Shown: in pieces, positions 1 through 7,168 of the stretch
Layout: each line of letters begins with the position of its first letter
How positions within the stretch are numbered: the first letter of the stretch is position 1
From: Thiothrix sp.
Lineage (GTDB): Bacteria; Pseudomonadota; Gammaproteobacteria; Thiotrichales; Thiotrichaceae
Length of the DNA: 64,000 nucleotides
Assembly: GCA_020442915.1 (NCBI GenBank)
Contig: JAGRJD010000007.1
Location: 1 to 64,000 of the forward strand
Reading direction: 5' to 3'
Made by a program: the position numbers and the translations under genes
The notes under the pieces: generated by a model
The model's input: only the letters and a program-made list of their open reading frames with translations
What the model was told of the DNA's origin: nothing
Database searches by the model: none

Positions 1-1
1 G

Positions 2-187
2 GTGTATGCCTACTGGCGTAAATGGAGCGAGCCCGATGAGCACGGCGTGAGCGTGTTGGAGCGGGCTTTAAAAAAATCAGGTTGGCGCGGCCTGAGGGAA
101 ACAGGGGCGCAACGGCTCAAGCGCCTGCTTGATTGTGGACGCGCAGAGTGTGAAGCACACGGACACGGCCGGTCAGAAGGGTTATGA
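2..187 (+). CDS. Possible C-terminal fragment of an unknown protein
   Basis: The frame is open from the window edge to a TGA at 185-187, so if it is a gene only its last 61 residues are present. The peptide is basic and polar, with no motif, signal peptide or membrane segment that I recognise. It would converge on the minus-strand genes that end at 326. An antisense frame of similar length also exists, so the open frame may be chance in GC-rich DNA. The sequence left of position 1 is needed to decide. Confidence 0.25.
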   Translation: MYAYWRKWSEPDEHGVSVLERALKKSGWRGLRETGAQRLKRLLDCGRAECEAHGHGRSEGL

Positions 188-325
188 CGCATGAGGTTGA
201 CACGTTCCGATCAGCCTTTACACGCGGCAACTTTTTCCCGGTTAACCAACATTTCCAGTTCTATTCGTTCGGCGGTTCTTGAGATGTCCGGAATTACTGG
301 GCCAGATCACTTACGGCTGCCGGTT

Positions 326-661
326 CTATTTCAGCATGGTGGACAGCTCGCGGATCAGCTCGTAACGGCGCTGGTCGATCTGCTGTTCAAAGCCCCTGGT
401 TTCGTTCTGCCCCTGTTCCTGGGTGCGGGCCTGATGTTCGGCACGGATGGCATGGGCACGGGCCAGGCCGGAATATTCATCCTGACCGGTGGCCGCCTGC
501 AATTCGGCAATACGCTCCTTGAGGCGCAGCTCGAACTTCTGCTGATGCTCCATGGTTTCTCCCGACTTGATGCGCTTGATGACCTCGGGGTCTCCGGGGC
601 GCACAAGGTCGGTAATCACCGGGATCCGGATGGTTGTATCGAAATCCTGTCTTGTACTCAT
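326..661 (-). CDS. Small hypothetical protein downstream of holC
   Basis: I do not recognise this 111-residue family. The protein is soluble, with no signal peptide or membrane segment. After a short N-terminal beta-like stretch (residues 1-25, ending PVITDLVRPGD) it is rich in Glu, Gln, Lys and Arg, which suggests a long helix or coiled coil over roughly residues 30-110. It is the last gene of the minus-strand run pepA-holC, 86 bases after holC, and probably shares that transcript. No strong ribosome site precedes the ATG. The frame is well filled and codon use resembles the neighbours, which supports a real gene. Confidence 0.6.
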   Translation of the reverse strand: MSTRQDFDTTIRIPVITDLVRPGDPEVIKRIKSGETMEHQQKFELRLKERIAELQAATGQDEYSGLARAHAIRAEHQARTQEQGQNETRGFEQQIDQRRYELIRELSTMLK

Positions 662-747
662 GTTCCAACGTCCAAAGCAGTTTGTCTTTTTTTATACTTG
701 TTCTGGTTCAGGTTCCCGTATTATCACCGTAACACGCTGCGGGTTTG

Positions 748-1170
748 TTACAACTGATAATAATCCAGATCATAGCCTCTGGCTTGATAAAACTTGTAAC
801 GTTTTCGACCAGCATGCAGGACTTCCTCCTCCTGATCAAGTATTTCAGCCATGCGTGCAAAACGCGGGAAAAACTCAGGTGTGGTTCGGCTGAGGTTGAT
901 CAGGTAGTCACAATGCGCCATCGGTTCGAAATCATACCCCAGCAGCACCCGTGTATCCCCGCCGGCATCCGGGGCCATGCCGTGGGGTATGAAACTTGTG
1001 TCGTTCCAGGTCCAGATAAGTTCATCTAATTGTGCGCAGGTACTGTGATTATCCGCGTGCACATACACATGCATGGAGCGGGCAAAGGCCTTGTCGATCA
1101 GCCGGCAGGCCAGCAGCAAACGGGCCTGCAGGCTATGGGTCCTGCCAATGTAAAAGGAAATGCGGGTCAT
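748..1170 (-). CDS. holC: DNA polymerase III chi subunit (HolC)
   Basis: HolC is the chi subunit of the DNA polymerase III clamp loader. With psi it links the holoenzyme to single-strand-binding protein on the lagging strand. The 140-residue protein has the family length. It starts with the usual beta strand and YIGRTHSLQARLLLACRLIDKA helix region, then the HSTCAQLDELIWTWNDTSFIPH segment that aligns with the conserved DxxLWxxxxxxFLPH region, and DYLINLS. The gene starts 21 bases after pepA. The pepA-holC order is conserved in gammaproteobacteria, where valS usually follows; here a small unknown gene follows instead. Confidence 0.93.
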   Translation of the reverse strand: MTRISFYIGRTHSLQARLLLACRLIDKAFARSMHVYVHADNHSTCAQLDELIWTWNDTSFIPHGMAPDAGGDTRVLLGYDFEPMAHCDYLINLSRTTPEFFPRFARMAEILDQEEEVLHAGRKRYKFYQARGYDLDYYQL

Positions 1171-1191
1171 CGGCCAGTCAGCTGCCCTTGA

Positions 1192-2694
1192 TCAGGCAGC
1201 AATACCCGCACGTGCCATCAGGAACTGCGTCAACAGGGGGACCGGGCGGGCCGTGGAACCCTTGTTGCTGCCACCATCCCAGGCCACGCCGGCCACATCC
1301 AGGTGTGCCCAGGGAAAGTTTTCGGCAAAGCGGGCCAGAAAACAGCCAGCGGTAATGGTACCGGCACTCGGGCCGCCGATATTGGCCATGTCGGCGAAAT
1401 TGCTTTTGAGCTGCTCCTGGTATTTCTCGCCCAGTGGCAGGCGCCAGGTCTCGTCACCGGCGATCTGTCCTGCGGCCTGCAACGCCTTCGCCAGTGCCTC
1501 GTCATTGCTCATCAAGCCGGAAATGTGATTTCCCAGCGCGACAATGACGGCACCGGTCAGGGTGGCAATATCCACAACTGCAGCCGGGGAATAACGCTCG
1601 GCGTAGGTCAGCGCATCACACAGCACCAGTCGGCCTTCCGCATCGGTATTCAGGATTTCCACGGTTTTGCCGGACAGGGTGGTTACGATGTCGCCGGGCT
1701 TGCTGGCATGGCCGCTGGGCATGTTTTCTGCTGCCGCCAGCATGCCGATCACATTCAGTGGCAGACGCATGGCGGCAATGGCTTTCATGGTTCCCAGCAC
1801 ACTGCCGGCCCCGGACATGTCGTATTTCATCTCATCCATCTTGAGGCCGGGCTTGATGGAGATGCCGCCGGTATCAAAGGTGATACCCTTGCCGACCAGC
1901 ACCACGGGGGCATCCCCCTGCCTGCCACCGTTATAATGGATCGAAACCAGTTTGCCGGGCTGGCTGCTGCCCTTGCTCACGGACATGAAGGCGCCCATGC
2001 CCAGGGCTTCCATGTCGCTTTCTTCCAGGATTTCGACCTGCATCATGCCGGCATGTTCATTCACCAGTCCGCTGGCGGTTTCGGCCAGGTAAGCCGGTGT
2101 GCAGACATTGCCGGGCAGGTTGCCGAGATCACGGGCCAGATGGCAGCCGGCAGCAATGGCCTGCCCCTGCTGTATGGCGGCAGACAGGTCACCGGCTTCG
2201 GTGTGGGCAATATCCCATTGCGCCAGTGCCGTCCGGTCGTTTTCTGCCTCGCCACTTTTATAGGCATTGAAGCTGTACAGGGCTTCGGCTACTGCACGGA
2301 TGGCCTGACGCACCGCTTCTGCACGGTGCTCGCTGCCGGATTCATCGCTCAGGAAGGACACGGCATGGCGGATGTTGGCGGATTTAAGCTGGCGGGCGGC
2401 GGTACGGCTGGCCTGGGCCAGCACCTCCGACGTGAGCTTGGCACGCTCACCCAGACCCACCAGCAGTACGCGTCGGGCCTTGATTCCGGTCAGCCCGTAC
2501 AGCAGCTGGGTTTCGTGTTTCCGGGCATTGAAATCGCCCAGTGCCAGATGGGCGCCGAGACCACCGGCACTGGCCTGATCCAGCTGGGCTGCTGCACGGG
2601 ACAGTGCGGCGTCCCTGTCCTTGTAGATACCGACCACCATGCAGTCTGCTTCGAGCTGTGCTGCGGGTGCGGAAGCCTGAAACCGGTATTCCAT
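1192..2694 (-). CDS. pepA: Leucyl aminopeptidase PepA (M17)
   Basis: This is a cytosolic M17 metallo-aminopeptidase that releases N-terminal residues from peptides; in E. coli the same protein also binds DNA in Xer recombination and carAB control. It has 500 residues, the normal length. The C-terminal catalytic half shows the two-metal site: VGKGITFDTGGISIKP, the KYDMSGAG stretch and the signature NTDAEGRLVLCDAL. The N-terminal macro-like domain covers about residues 1-170. A good ribosome site (AGGAG, 6 bases before the ATG) fixes the start. The gene lies 46 bases after the RDD gene and 21 bases before holC, all on the minus strand. Confidence 0.97.
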   Translation of the reverse strand: MEYRFQASAPAAQLEADCMVVGIYKDRDAALSRAAAQLDQASAGGLGAHLALGDFNARKHETQLLYGLTGIKARRVLLVGLGERAKLTSEVLAQASRTAARQLKSANIRHAVSFLSDESGSEHRAEAVRQAIRAVAEALYSFNAYKSGEAENDRTALAQWDIAHTEAGDLSAAIQQGQAIAAGCHLARDLGNLPGNVCTPAYLAETASGLVNEHAGMMQVEILEESDMEALGMGAFMSVSKGSSQPGKLVSIHYNGGRQGDAPVVLVGKGITFDTGGISIKPGLKMDEMKYDMSGAGSVLGTMKAIAAMRLPLNVIGMLAAAENMPSGHASKPGDIVTTLSGKTVEILNTDAEGRLVLCDALTYAERYSPAAVVDIATLTGAVIVALGNHISGLMSNDEALAKALQAAGQIAGDETWRLPLGEKYQEQLKSNFADMANIGGPSAGTITAGCFLARFAENFPWAHLDVAGVAWDGGSNKGSTARPVPLLTQFLMARAGIAA

Positions 2695-2740
2695 ACGAGT
2701 CTCCTGAAATTCTGAATGTTATTTTTGGGTGGTCCGGGTG

Positions 2741-3193
2741 TTATTCGGTGCGGATCAGCCGGGTACGCGACAGGCGGTCATGCCAGGCCAGCCTTTCCGG
2801 GTCGAAAATGGCAATCCAGTAACCGACGCCCAGCACCAGCCAGCTGAAGATGGACATGGTATAGCGAAAAAATGCCTGTTGCCAGTTCAGTGTACGCCCA
2901 TAATCATCCGCCACGCGGATTTTCCAGGCCCGCATCCCCAGGGTCTGGCCGCCATGGGTCCAGAACCAGCCGAAAAAGGCGAAGCCGATCGCCAGGTATA
3001 CCAGCAGCATCAGGCGGGCCGGCAGACTGCCGGGCACCAGATCATGCCCGAGTACCCGTGCCAGCAGGGCTGCCAGTGCCCCCCCCAGAATGATGATAAT
3101 GGCCCCGAGCAGCAGGCTGTCATAGCACATGGCCGCCAGCCGGCGCGGAAAGGTCACCACCTGTTCCGGTGGCAGGGGGGTCGGTTCAGCCAT
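2741..3193 (-). CDS. RDD family membrane protein
   Basis: This 150-residue integral membrane protein belongs to the RDD family, whose biochemical role is mostly unknown; some members affect ion exchange. Visible marks are the early FPRRLAAMCYDSLLL segment carrying the family Arg-Asp pattern, two hydrophobic hairpins (about residues 25-48 and 62-80), GQTLGMRAWKIRV, and the terminal RLAWHDRLSRTRLI motif. It starts where ridA stops, with TGA and ATG sharing one base (TGATG), which implies translational coupling. It is followed by pepA, so it sits inside the trpE-to-holC minus-strand run. Function in this organism is not inferred. Confidence 0.9.
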   Translation of the reverse strand: MAEPTPLPPEQVVTFPRRLAAMCYDSLLLGAIIIILGGALAALLARVLGHDLVPGSLPARLMLLVYLAIGFAFFGWFWTHGGQTLGMRAWKIRVADDYGRTLNWQQAFFRYTMSIFSWLVLGVGYWIAIFDPERLAWHDRLSRTRLIRTE

Positions 3194-3585
3194 CAGGCAA
3201 CCGTACCGCCACCGACCCGTGCGGTGATTTCGATTTCCAGCTTCATCCTGTCATCCAGCAACCCGGCGATAATGACCGTTGCTGCCGGGCGGGATTGGCC
3301 CAGCCAGCGGGCAAATACCGGCCAGCAAGGCTCGAAATCATGACGGTCGGGGAACAGGTAATGCACACGCACGGCCTGATCCAGGCTGGAACCGGCTTCT
3401 TTCAGGGCCTGGTCGATGTTCCTGAAACACTGTTCAGCCTGCACCACGACATCATCGGAAATGGTCATGGTGCTGTAGTCATAGCCGGTGGTGCCGGCAA
3501 CGAAGACATAATCACCATCCCGCACGGCACGGGAATAGCCGATGCGGGATTCAAATTCGGAGCCACTGGAAATCAGTTTGCGCAT
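3193..3585 (-). CDS. RidA/YjgF-family protein
   Basis: Members of the Rid family hydrolyse reactive enamine or imine intermediates made by PLP enzymes, or act in specific catabolic pathways. The 130-residue protein has the usual chorismate-mutase-like length and pattern: an early SGSEFESRIGYSRAV segment, VFVAGTTGYDY, a central QAEQCFRNIDQALKEAGSSL helix, and the C-terminal KLEIEITARV containing the Arg expected in active deaminases. The early SRAV/GTTG form resembles the wider YjgF group more than canonical RidA, so the substrate is open. It lies between trpG (51 bases upstream) and the RDD gene, with which it overlaps by one base. Confidence 0.88.
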   Translation of the reverse strand: MRKLISSGSEFESRIGYSRAVRDGDYVFVAGTTGYDYSTMTISDDVVVQAEQCFRNIDQALKEAGSSLDQAVRVHYLFPDRHDFEPCWPVFARWLGQSRPAATVIIAGLLDDRMKLEIEITARVGGGTVA

Positions 3586-3636
3586 GGTCAGTATGTTCTA
3601 AAGCGGTTGTTGAGTGGGACTGAATACGGAATCCGG

Positions 3637-4221
3637 CTACTTTCCGTCCAGAAAATTCTGCAACAGGGCGTGCCCGTGCTCGGTCAGTATGGATTCGGGA
3701 TGGAACTGTACGCCTTCAATCGGCAGGGTCCTGTGGCGCACGCCCATGATCTCGTCCAGTCCACCTTCGGTGTTTTCGGTCCAGGCCGTGAGCGCCAGGC
3801 AGTCTGGCAGGCTCTGCTGTTCAATCACCAGCGAATGGTAGCGCGTGGCGGTCAGCGGTGAGGGCAGGGCATGAAAAGCATGGGTACCGTGGTGCAGAAC
3901 CGGTGAGACCTTGCCGTGCATGATGGCCTTGGCACGGATGATGTGGCCACCGAAAGCCTGTCCGATGGCCTGATGACCGAGGCACACGCCCAGCAGTGGA
4001 ATCCGGGGGCCGAAGTGGCGGATCACTTCGATGGAGATACCGGCATCCGCTGGTACGCCGGGGCCGGGCGAGATCATGATGCGTTCCGGGGCCAGGGCTT
4101 CAATCTGTGCCAAGGTGATTTCATCATTGCGATGCACCTGCACTTCGGCACCCAGCTCCCCGAGGTATTGCACCAGATTGAAGGTGAAGGAGTCGTAATT
4201 GTCGATCATCAGGACTTTCAT
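3637..4221 (-). CDS. trpG: Anthranilate synthase component II (glutamine amidotransferase)
   Basis: TrpG releases ammonia from glutamine for anthranilate synthase; the same protein type (PabA) can serve aminodeoxychorismate synthase in folate synthesis. It has 194 residues, a lone class I amidotransferase domain. Visible are [16 protein letters not shown] at the N-terminus, the oxyanion strand ISPGPGVP, the nucleophile elbow [10 protein letters not shown] with the catalytic Cys, and the [14 protein letters not shown] region with His and Glu of the triad. A GGAG site lies 7 bases before the ATG. It follows trpE by 11 bases, so the two subunits are co-expressed. trpD and trpC do not follow. Confidence 0.95.
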   Translation of the reverse strand: MKVLMIDNYDSFTFNLVQYLGELGAEVQVHRNDEITLAQIEALAPERIMISPGPGVPADAGISIEVIRHFGPRIPLLGVCLGHQAIGQAFGGHIIRAKAIMHGKVSPVLHHGTHAFHALPSPLTATRYHSLVIEQQSLPDCLALTAWTENTEGGLDEIMGVRHRTLPIEGVQFHPESILTEHGHALLQNFLDGK

Positions 4222-4232
4222 GGACCACTCCG

Positions 4233-5717
4233 CTAGTTATGCCGGCCGTCAAGACCGGCCATGGCGCTGCTGGCGGCCCGGAACACGGCCCGGCCCTTGT
4301 TCATGGTTTCCATCCACTCCTGTTCCGGTACCGAGTCATACACGATGCCGGCCCCGGCCTGGATATGCAGGGTGTTGTCCTTGATCACTGCAGTGCGGAT
4401 GGCGATGGCGGTATCCATGTTGCCGTTCCAGGCCAGGTAGCCGACCGCCCCGGAATAGACGCCGCGCTTGACCGGCTCCAGCTCGTCGATGATTTCCATG
4501 GCACGGATTTTGGGGGCACCGCTGACCGTGCCTGCCGGAAAGGTGGCGCGCAGCACGTCCATGGCGCTCAGGTCCGGATTGAGCCTGCCGGTCACGTTGG
4601 AGACGATGTGCATGACATGGGAGTAGCGCTCCACGATCATTTTTTCGGTCAGCCGCACACTGCCGGTCTGACTGACGCGCCCGGCATCATTGCGCCCGAG
4701 GTCGATCAGCATCAGGTGTTCGGCAAGCTCCTTGGGGTCATTCAGGAGTTCCTGCTCCAGCTCGCGGTCACGCTGTTCGGTATCTCCCCGGCGGCGGGTG
4801 CCTGCGATCGGGCGCACCGTGAGGATACCGTCTTCCAGCTGTACCAGGATTTCCGGCGAGGAGCCGACAATATGAAAATCCTCCAGATTGAGGTAGTACA
4901 TGTACGGGGAGGGGTTCAGGCGTCGCAGGGCACGGTACAGGTCCAGCGGCGGGGCCGGAAACGGGATGCTCATGCGCTGGGACAGCACCACCTGCATGAC
5001 CTCGCCGGCACTGATGGATTCCCGGGCCTGACGCACGGCGGCCTCGAAACCTTCCTCGGTGAAACCGGAGACAAAATCACTTTCGGCAATGACCTGCCCG
5101 CTGGTTCTGGGGCGGTACAGGCGTACATGCTCCTGAATCCGGCTTTCCAGACGGTCCAGACGCTGCCGGGCCTGTTCCAGACCGGTATCGGAAGGCGTGG
5201 CGTGCACCAGCAGGTGCAGTTCACCCCGCAGGTTGTCAAACACCAGTACCTCATCCGAGACCATCAGCAGAATATCCGGCGTGCCCAGCGGGTCCGGTTT
5301 TTCGGTCCCGGCCAGTTTTTTCTCGATATAACGGATGGTGTCATAGCCGAAATAGCCGACAAGGCCACCATTGAAGCGGGGCAGGCTGGGCAGATCCGGC
5401 ACCCGGAACGACTGCTGGAATTCGGCGATCCAGGCCAGTGGATCATCGGTTTCGGTGATGTCGATCGGTTCGCCATGACGATGCAGCTCGACCCGGTGCC
5501 CGTATACCTTGATCAGTGTGGAGGCCGGGAGGCCGATCATGGAGTAACGCCCCCATTTCTCACCGCCCTGCACGGACTCGAACAGGTAGGAATAGGGGCC
5601 GTCAGCCAGCTTCAGGTAGGCGCTCAGGGGGGTATCAAGGTCAGCCAGAATGGTGCGGCTGACGGGAATGCGGTTATAGCCCTGCTCAATGAAGGCCGTA
5701 AAGGTATCCTGATCCAT
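4233..5717 (-). CDS. trpE: Anthranilate synthase component I
   Basis: TrpE converts chorismate and ammonia to anthranilate, the first committed step to tryptophan. The 494-residue protein has the N-terminal regulatory domain, with the [17 protein letters not shown] region near the tryptophan pocket. The C-terminal chorismate-binding domain carries [51 protein letters not shown] and [18 protein letters not shown] placed the start at the ATG at 5717, because GGGA lies about 8 bases before it; a TTG four codons upstream would keep the same frame. trpG follows 11 bases later. A terminator-like hairpin lies about 170 bases upstream. Confidence 0.96.
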   Translation of the reverse strand: MDQDTFTAFIEQGYNRIPVSRTILADLDTPLSAYLKLADGPYSYLFESVQGGEKWGRYSMIGLPASTLIKVYGHRVELHRHGEPIDITETDDPLAWIAEFQQSFRVPDLPSLPRFNGGLVGYFGYDTIRYIEKKLAGTEKPDPLGTPDILLMVSDEVLVFDNLRGELHLLVHATPSDTGLEQARQRLDRLESRIQEHVRLYRPRTSGQVIAESDFVSGFTEEGFEAAVRQARESISAGEVMQVVLSQRMSIPFPAPPLDLYRALRRLNPSPYMYYLNLEDFHIVGSSPEILVQLEDGILTVRPIAGTRRRGDTEQRDRELEQELLNDPKELAEHLMLIDLGRNDAGRVSQTGSVRLTEKMIVERYSHVMHIVSNVTGRLNPDLSAMDVLRATFPAGTVSGAPKIRAMEIIDELEPVKRGVYSGAVGYLAWNGNMDTAIAIRTAVIKDNTLHIQAGAGIVYDSVPEQEWMETMNKGRAVFRAASSAMAGLDGRHN

Positions 5718-6097
5718 ATAAAATCCCAAACAATATCAATAAACGGAAAGCCGGGGGAGGGGGTTGTGCCTTGCCTGGCGGCGCCATCGGCAGTTATTGT
5801 CGGGAATCAGCCTTTTCATCAGTGGATCATCGATTGCTGGTTGATGCCGGCAGAGTTTAGCACAGTGATGGGGGAACCGTTACCAAAAAAGACAGCCACT
5901 CAGGCGAAGGAGGAACCTGAATGGCTGATCAACCGAAGGAGGAGTACTTATCATGTCATGAAGCAGCGCCGGGCTTGTTTTTGTTATGGCTATCGGCTGT
6001 CTGTCCTGTCATGGTTTAAGCATATTAAAAACCGGAATGACAAAAAAGTAACGATTACCGTAAGTCCGGTTTTACACGCCTGTTTAACGGGCTGCCT
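5718..6097. other. Intergenic region gph-trpE
   Basis: This stretch of about 380 bases holds the terminator at 5885-5926, a larger inverted repeat (AAAACCGGA at 6029-6037 and TCCGGTTTT at 6064-6072), and two short minus-strand frames: 5956-6012 (18 codons, no Trp) and 5736-5819 (27 codons, one Trp). A CCTCCTTCG nonamer occurs twice near the hairpin. The trpE promoter must be here, but no clear -35/-10 pair stands out after the terminator. Confidence 0.5.
5885..5926 (-). terminator. Rho-independent terminator between gph and trpE
   Basis: Read on the minus strand, an 11-base stem (AGCCATTCAGG paired with CCTGAGTGGCT, one G-U) closes an 11-base loop and is followed by GTCTTTTTT. It lies 170 bases after gph and 170 bases before trpE. 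The simplest reading is the end of the gph transcript. A trpE attenuator is possible, because a -10-like TAATAT lies upstream of it. The short ORFs nearby lack tandem Trp codons. Confidence 0.8.
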
Positions 6098-6769
6098 TCA
6101 GCGGATCAGCTCGCGCAGTTCCACCATGGAGTCCAGCACGGCATCGGGATGGTAAGCACGAATGTCCTCGCCATGGTTGTAACCATAACTCATGCAGAAA
6201 ACATGAAAGCCGGCACGGCGGGCGGCTGTGACATCCGAGCGTGAGTCACCCAGCATGAGCGAATTTTCTGCCCTGGTATCCAGTTGTTCACAGGCATGCA
6301 GCAGGGGCATGGGGTGGGGTTTTTTTTCGGCCAGAGTATCGCCGCAGATCACGATCTCGAAACAGGGCATCAGGCCCAGACTGGTCAGCAGTGGCAGCGT
6401 GAACTGTCTGGCCTTGTTGGTGACGCAGCCCAGCCGGATGTGTGTCAGCGTACGCAGGTAGTCCAGCCCTTCCTGCACACCGGGATACAGGCGGCTGCGC
6501 AGGGAGGTGTTTTCGGCATACAGTGCCATGAAGACCGGCAGGGCACGTTCCAGTAGGGCCGGCTCGGGTACGCCCTCCAGATCATTGACCAGGGCACGCT
6601 CCACCAGGCGCTGTACGCCGTTGCCGACCCAGTGGCGTACGGCGCTTTCTCCACACACGGGCCGTCCGAGACGGCGCAGGGTTTCATCCACACAGTAGGC
6701 CAGGTCGGGAACACTGTCGACCAGGGTGCCATCCACATCCATCAGGATCATCTCGGGTTGCAGTTTCAT
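6098..6769 (-). CDS. gph: Phosphoglycolate phosphatase-type HAD hydrolase
   Basis: This HAD-superfamily phosphatase is of the Gph type, which removes 2-phosphoglycolate formed during DNA repair or oxygenase activity. The 223-residue protein shows motif I MDVDGTLVDSVPDLAY with both catalytic Asp, a helical cap with WVGNGVQRLVERAL typical of Gph, motif II LGCVTNKA, the motif III lysine in AEKKPHPMPL, and motif IV MLGDSRSDVTAARRAG. The frame continues 56 codons upstream, but that extension has no family similarity, so I start at the ATG directly before the conserved core. The adjacent trpE is a common arrangement in proteobacteria. Confidence 0.92.
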   Translation of the reverse strand: MKLQPEMILMDVDGTLVDSVPDLAYCVDETLRRLGRPVCGESAVRHWVGNGVQRLVERALVNDLEGVPEPALLERALPVFMALYAENTSLRSRLYPGVQEGLDYLRTLTHIRLGCVTNKARQFTLPLLTSLGLMPCFEIVICGDTLAEKKPHPMPLLHACEQLDTRAENSLMLGDSRSDVTAARRAGFHVFCMSYGYNHGEDIRAYHPDAVLDSMVELRELIR

Positions 6770-7168
6770 GCGGGGGTACCGGTTGTCAAGGGAATGATCG
6801 GGGAGTCTAACAGCTGGGCTGTCGGGCGGATACCGGGCTTTGGGGGGAACTGGGGTCTGCTGGCATGGGGCAGCAGGTATCCACAGGGTTTGTCCGGAAA
6901 TTGACTCCACTGATCCTGACTGCAGGCGGGCCGTCACCGGGGCTGGAATAGCATGGGCGGGATTCCCGGTTCCTGCTGCCCGGAGCAGAGCGGACCGGGT
7001 GTTATTCGTAACATCTGCCTGTCAGTGGCTTGCTGTCAAACCCGAAAATTTGTGGATTAAGGATTGAATGCGCCCGGTGATCATGCGGCTCCGGGGGATG
7101 GGCGTATTCCGGTTTCCGGGAGAGGGGAGATCGGCAAGGCCGTGAAGGCGCTTAACAAGGAAGCAAGC
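6770..7168. other. Intergenic region between gph and the repeat-rich gene
   Basis: About 400 bases separate two divergent genes. Two small hairpins are visible: CTGCTG/CAGCAG at 6857-6876 and TGTTA-TTCG-TAACA near 7002. No confident promoter, operator or riboswitch was recognised. An in-frame TTG at 7064 would extend the downstream gene by 35 codons, but that extension has no ribosome site. Confidence 0.4.

Noticed and set aside
5736-5819. 27-codon frame upstream of trpE as a Trp leader peptide
   Set aside because: It has only one Trp codon, lies after the terminator hairpin rather than before it, and no alternative hairpins fit classical attenuation.
4239-6155. A 638-codon plus-strand frame
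   Set aside because: It is antisense to trpE and runs through the intergenic terminator; its protein has no recognisable domain.
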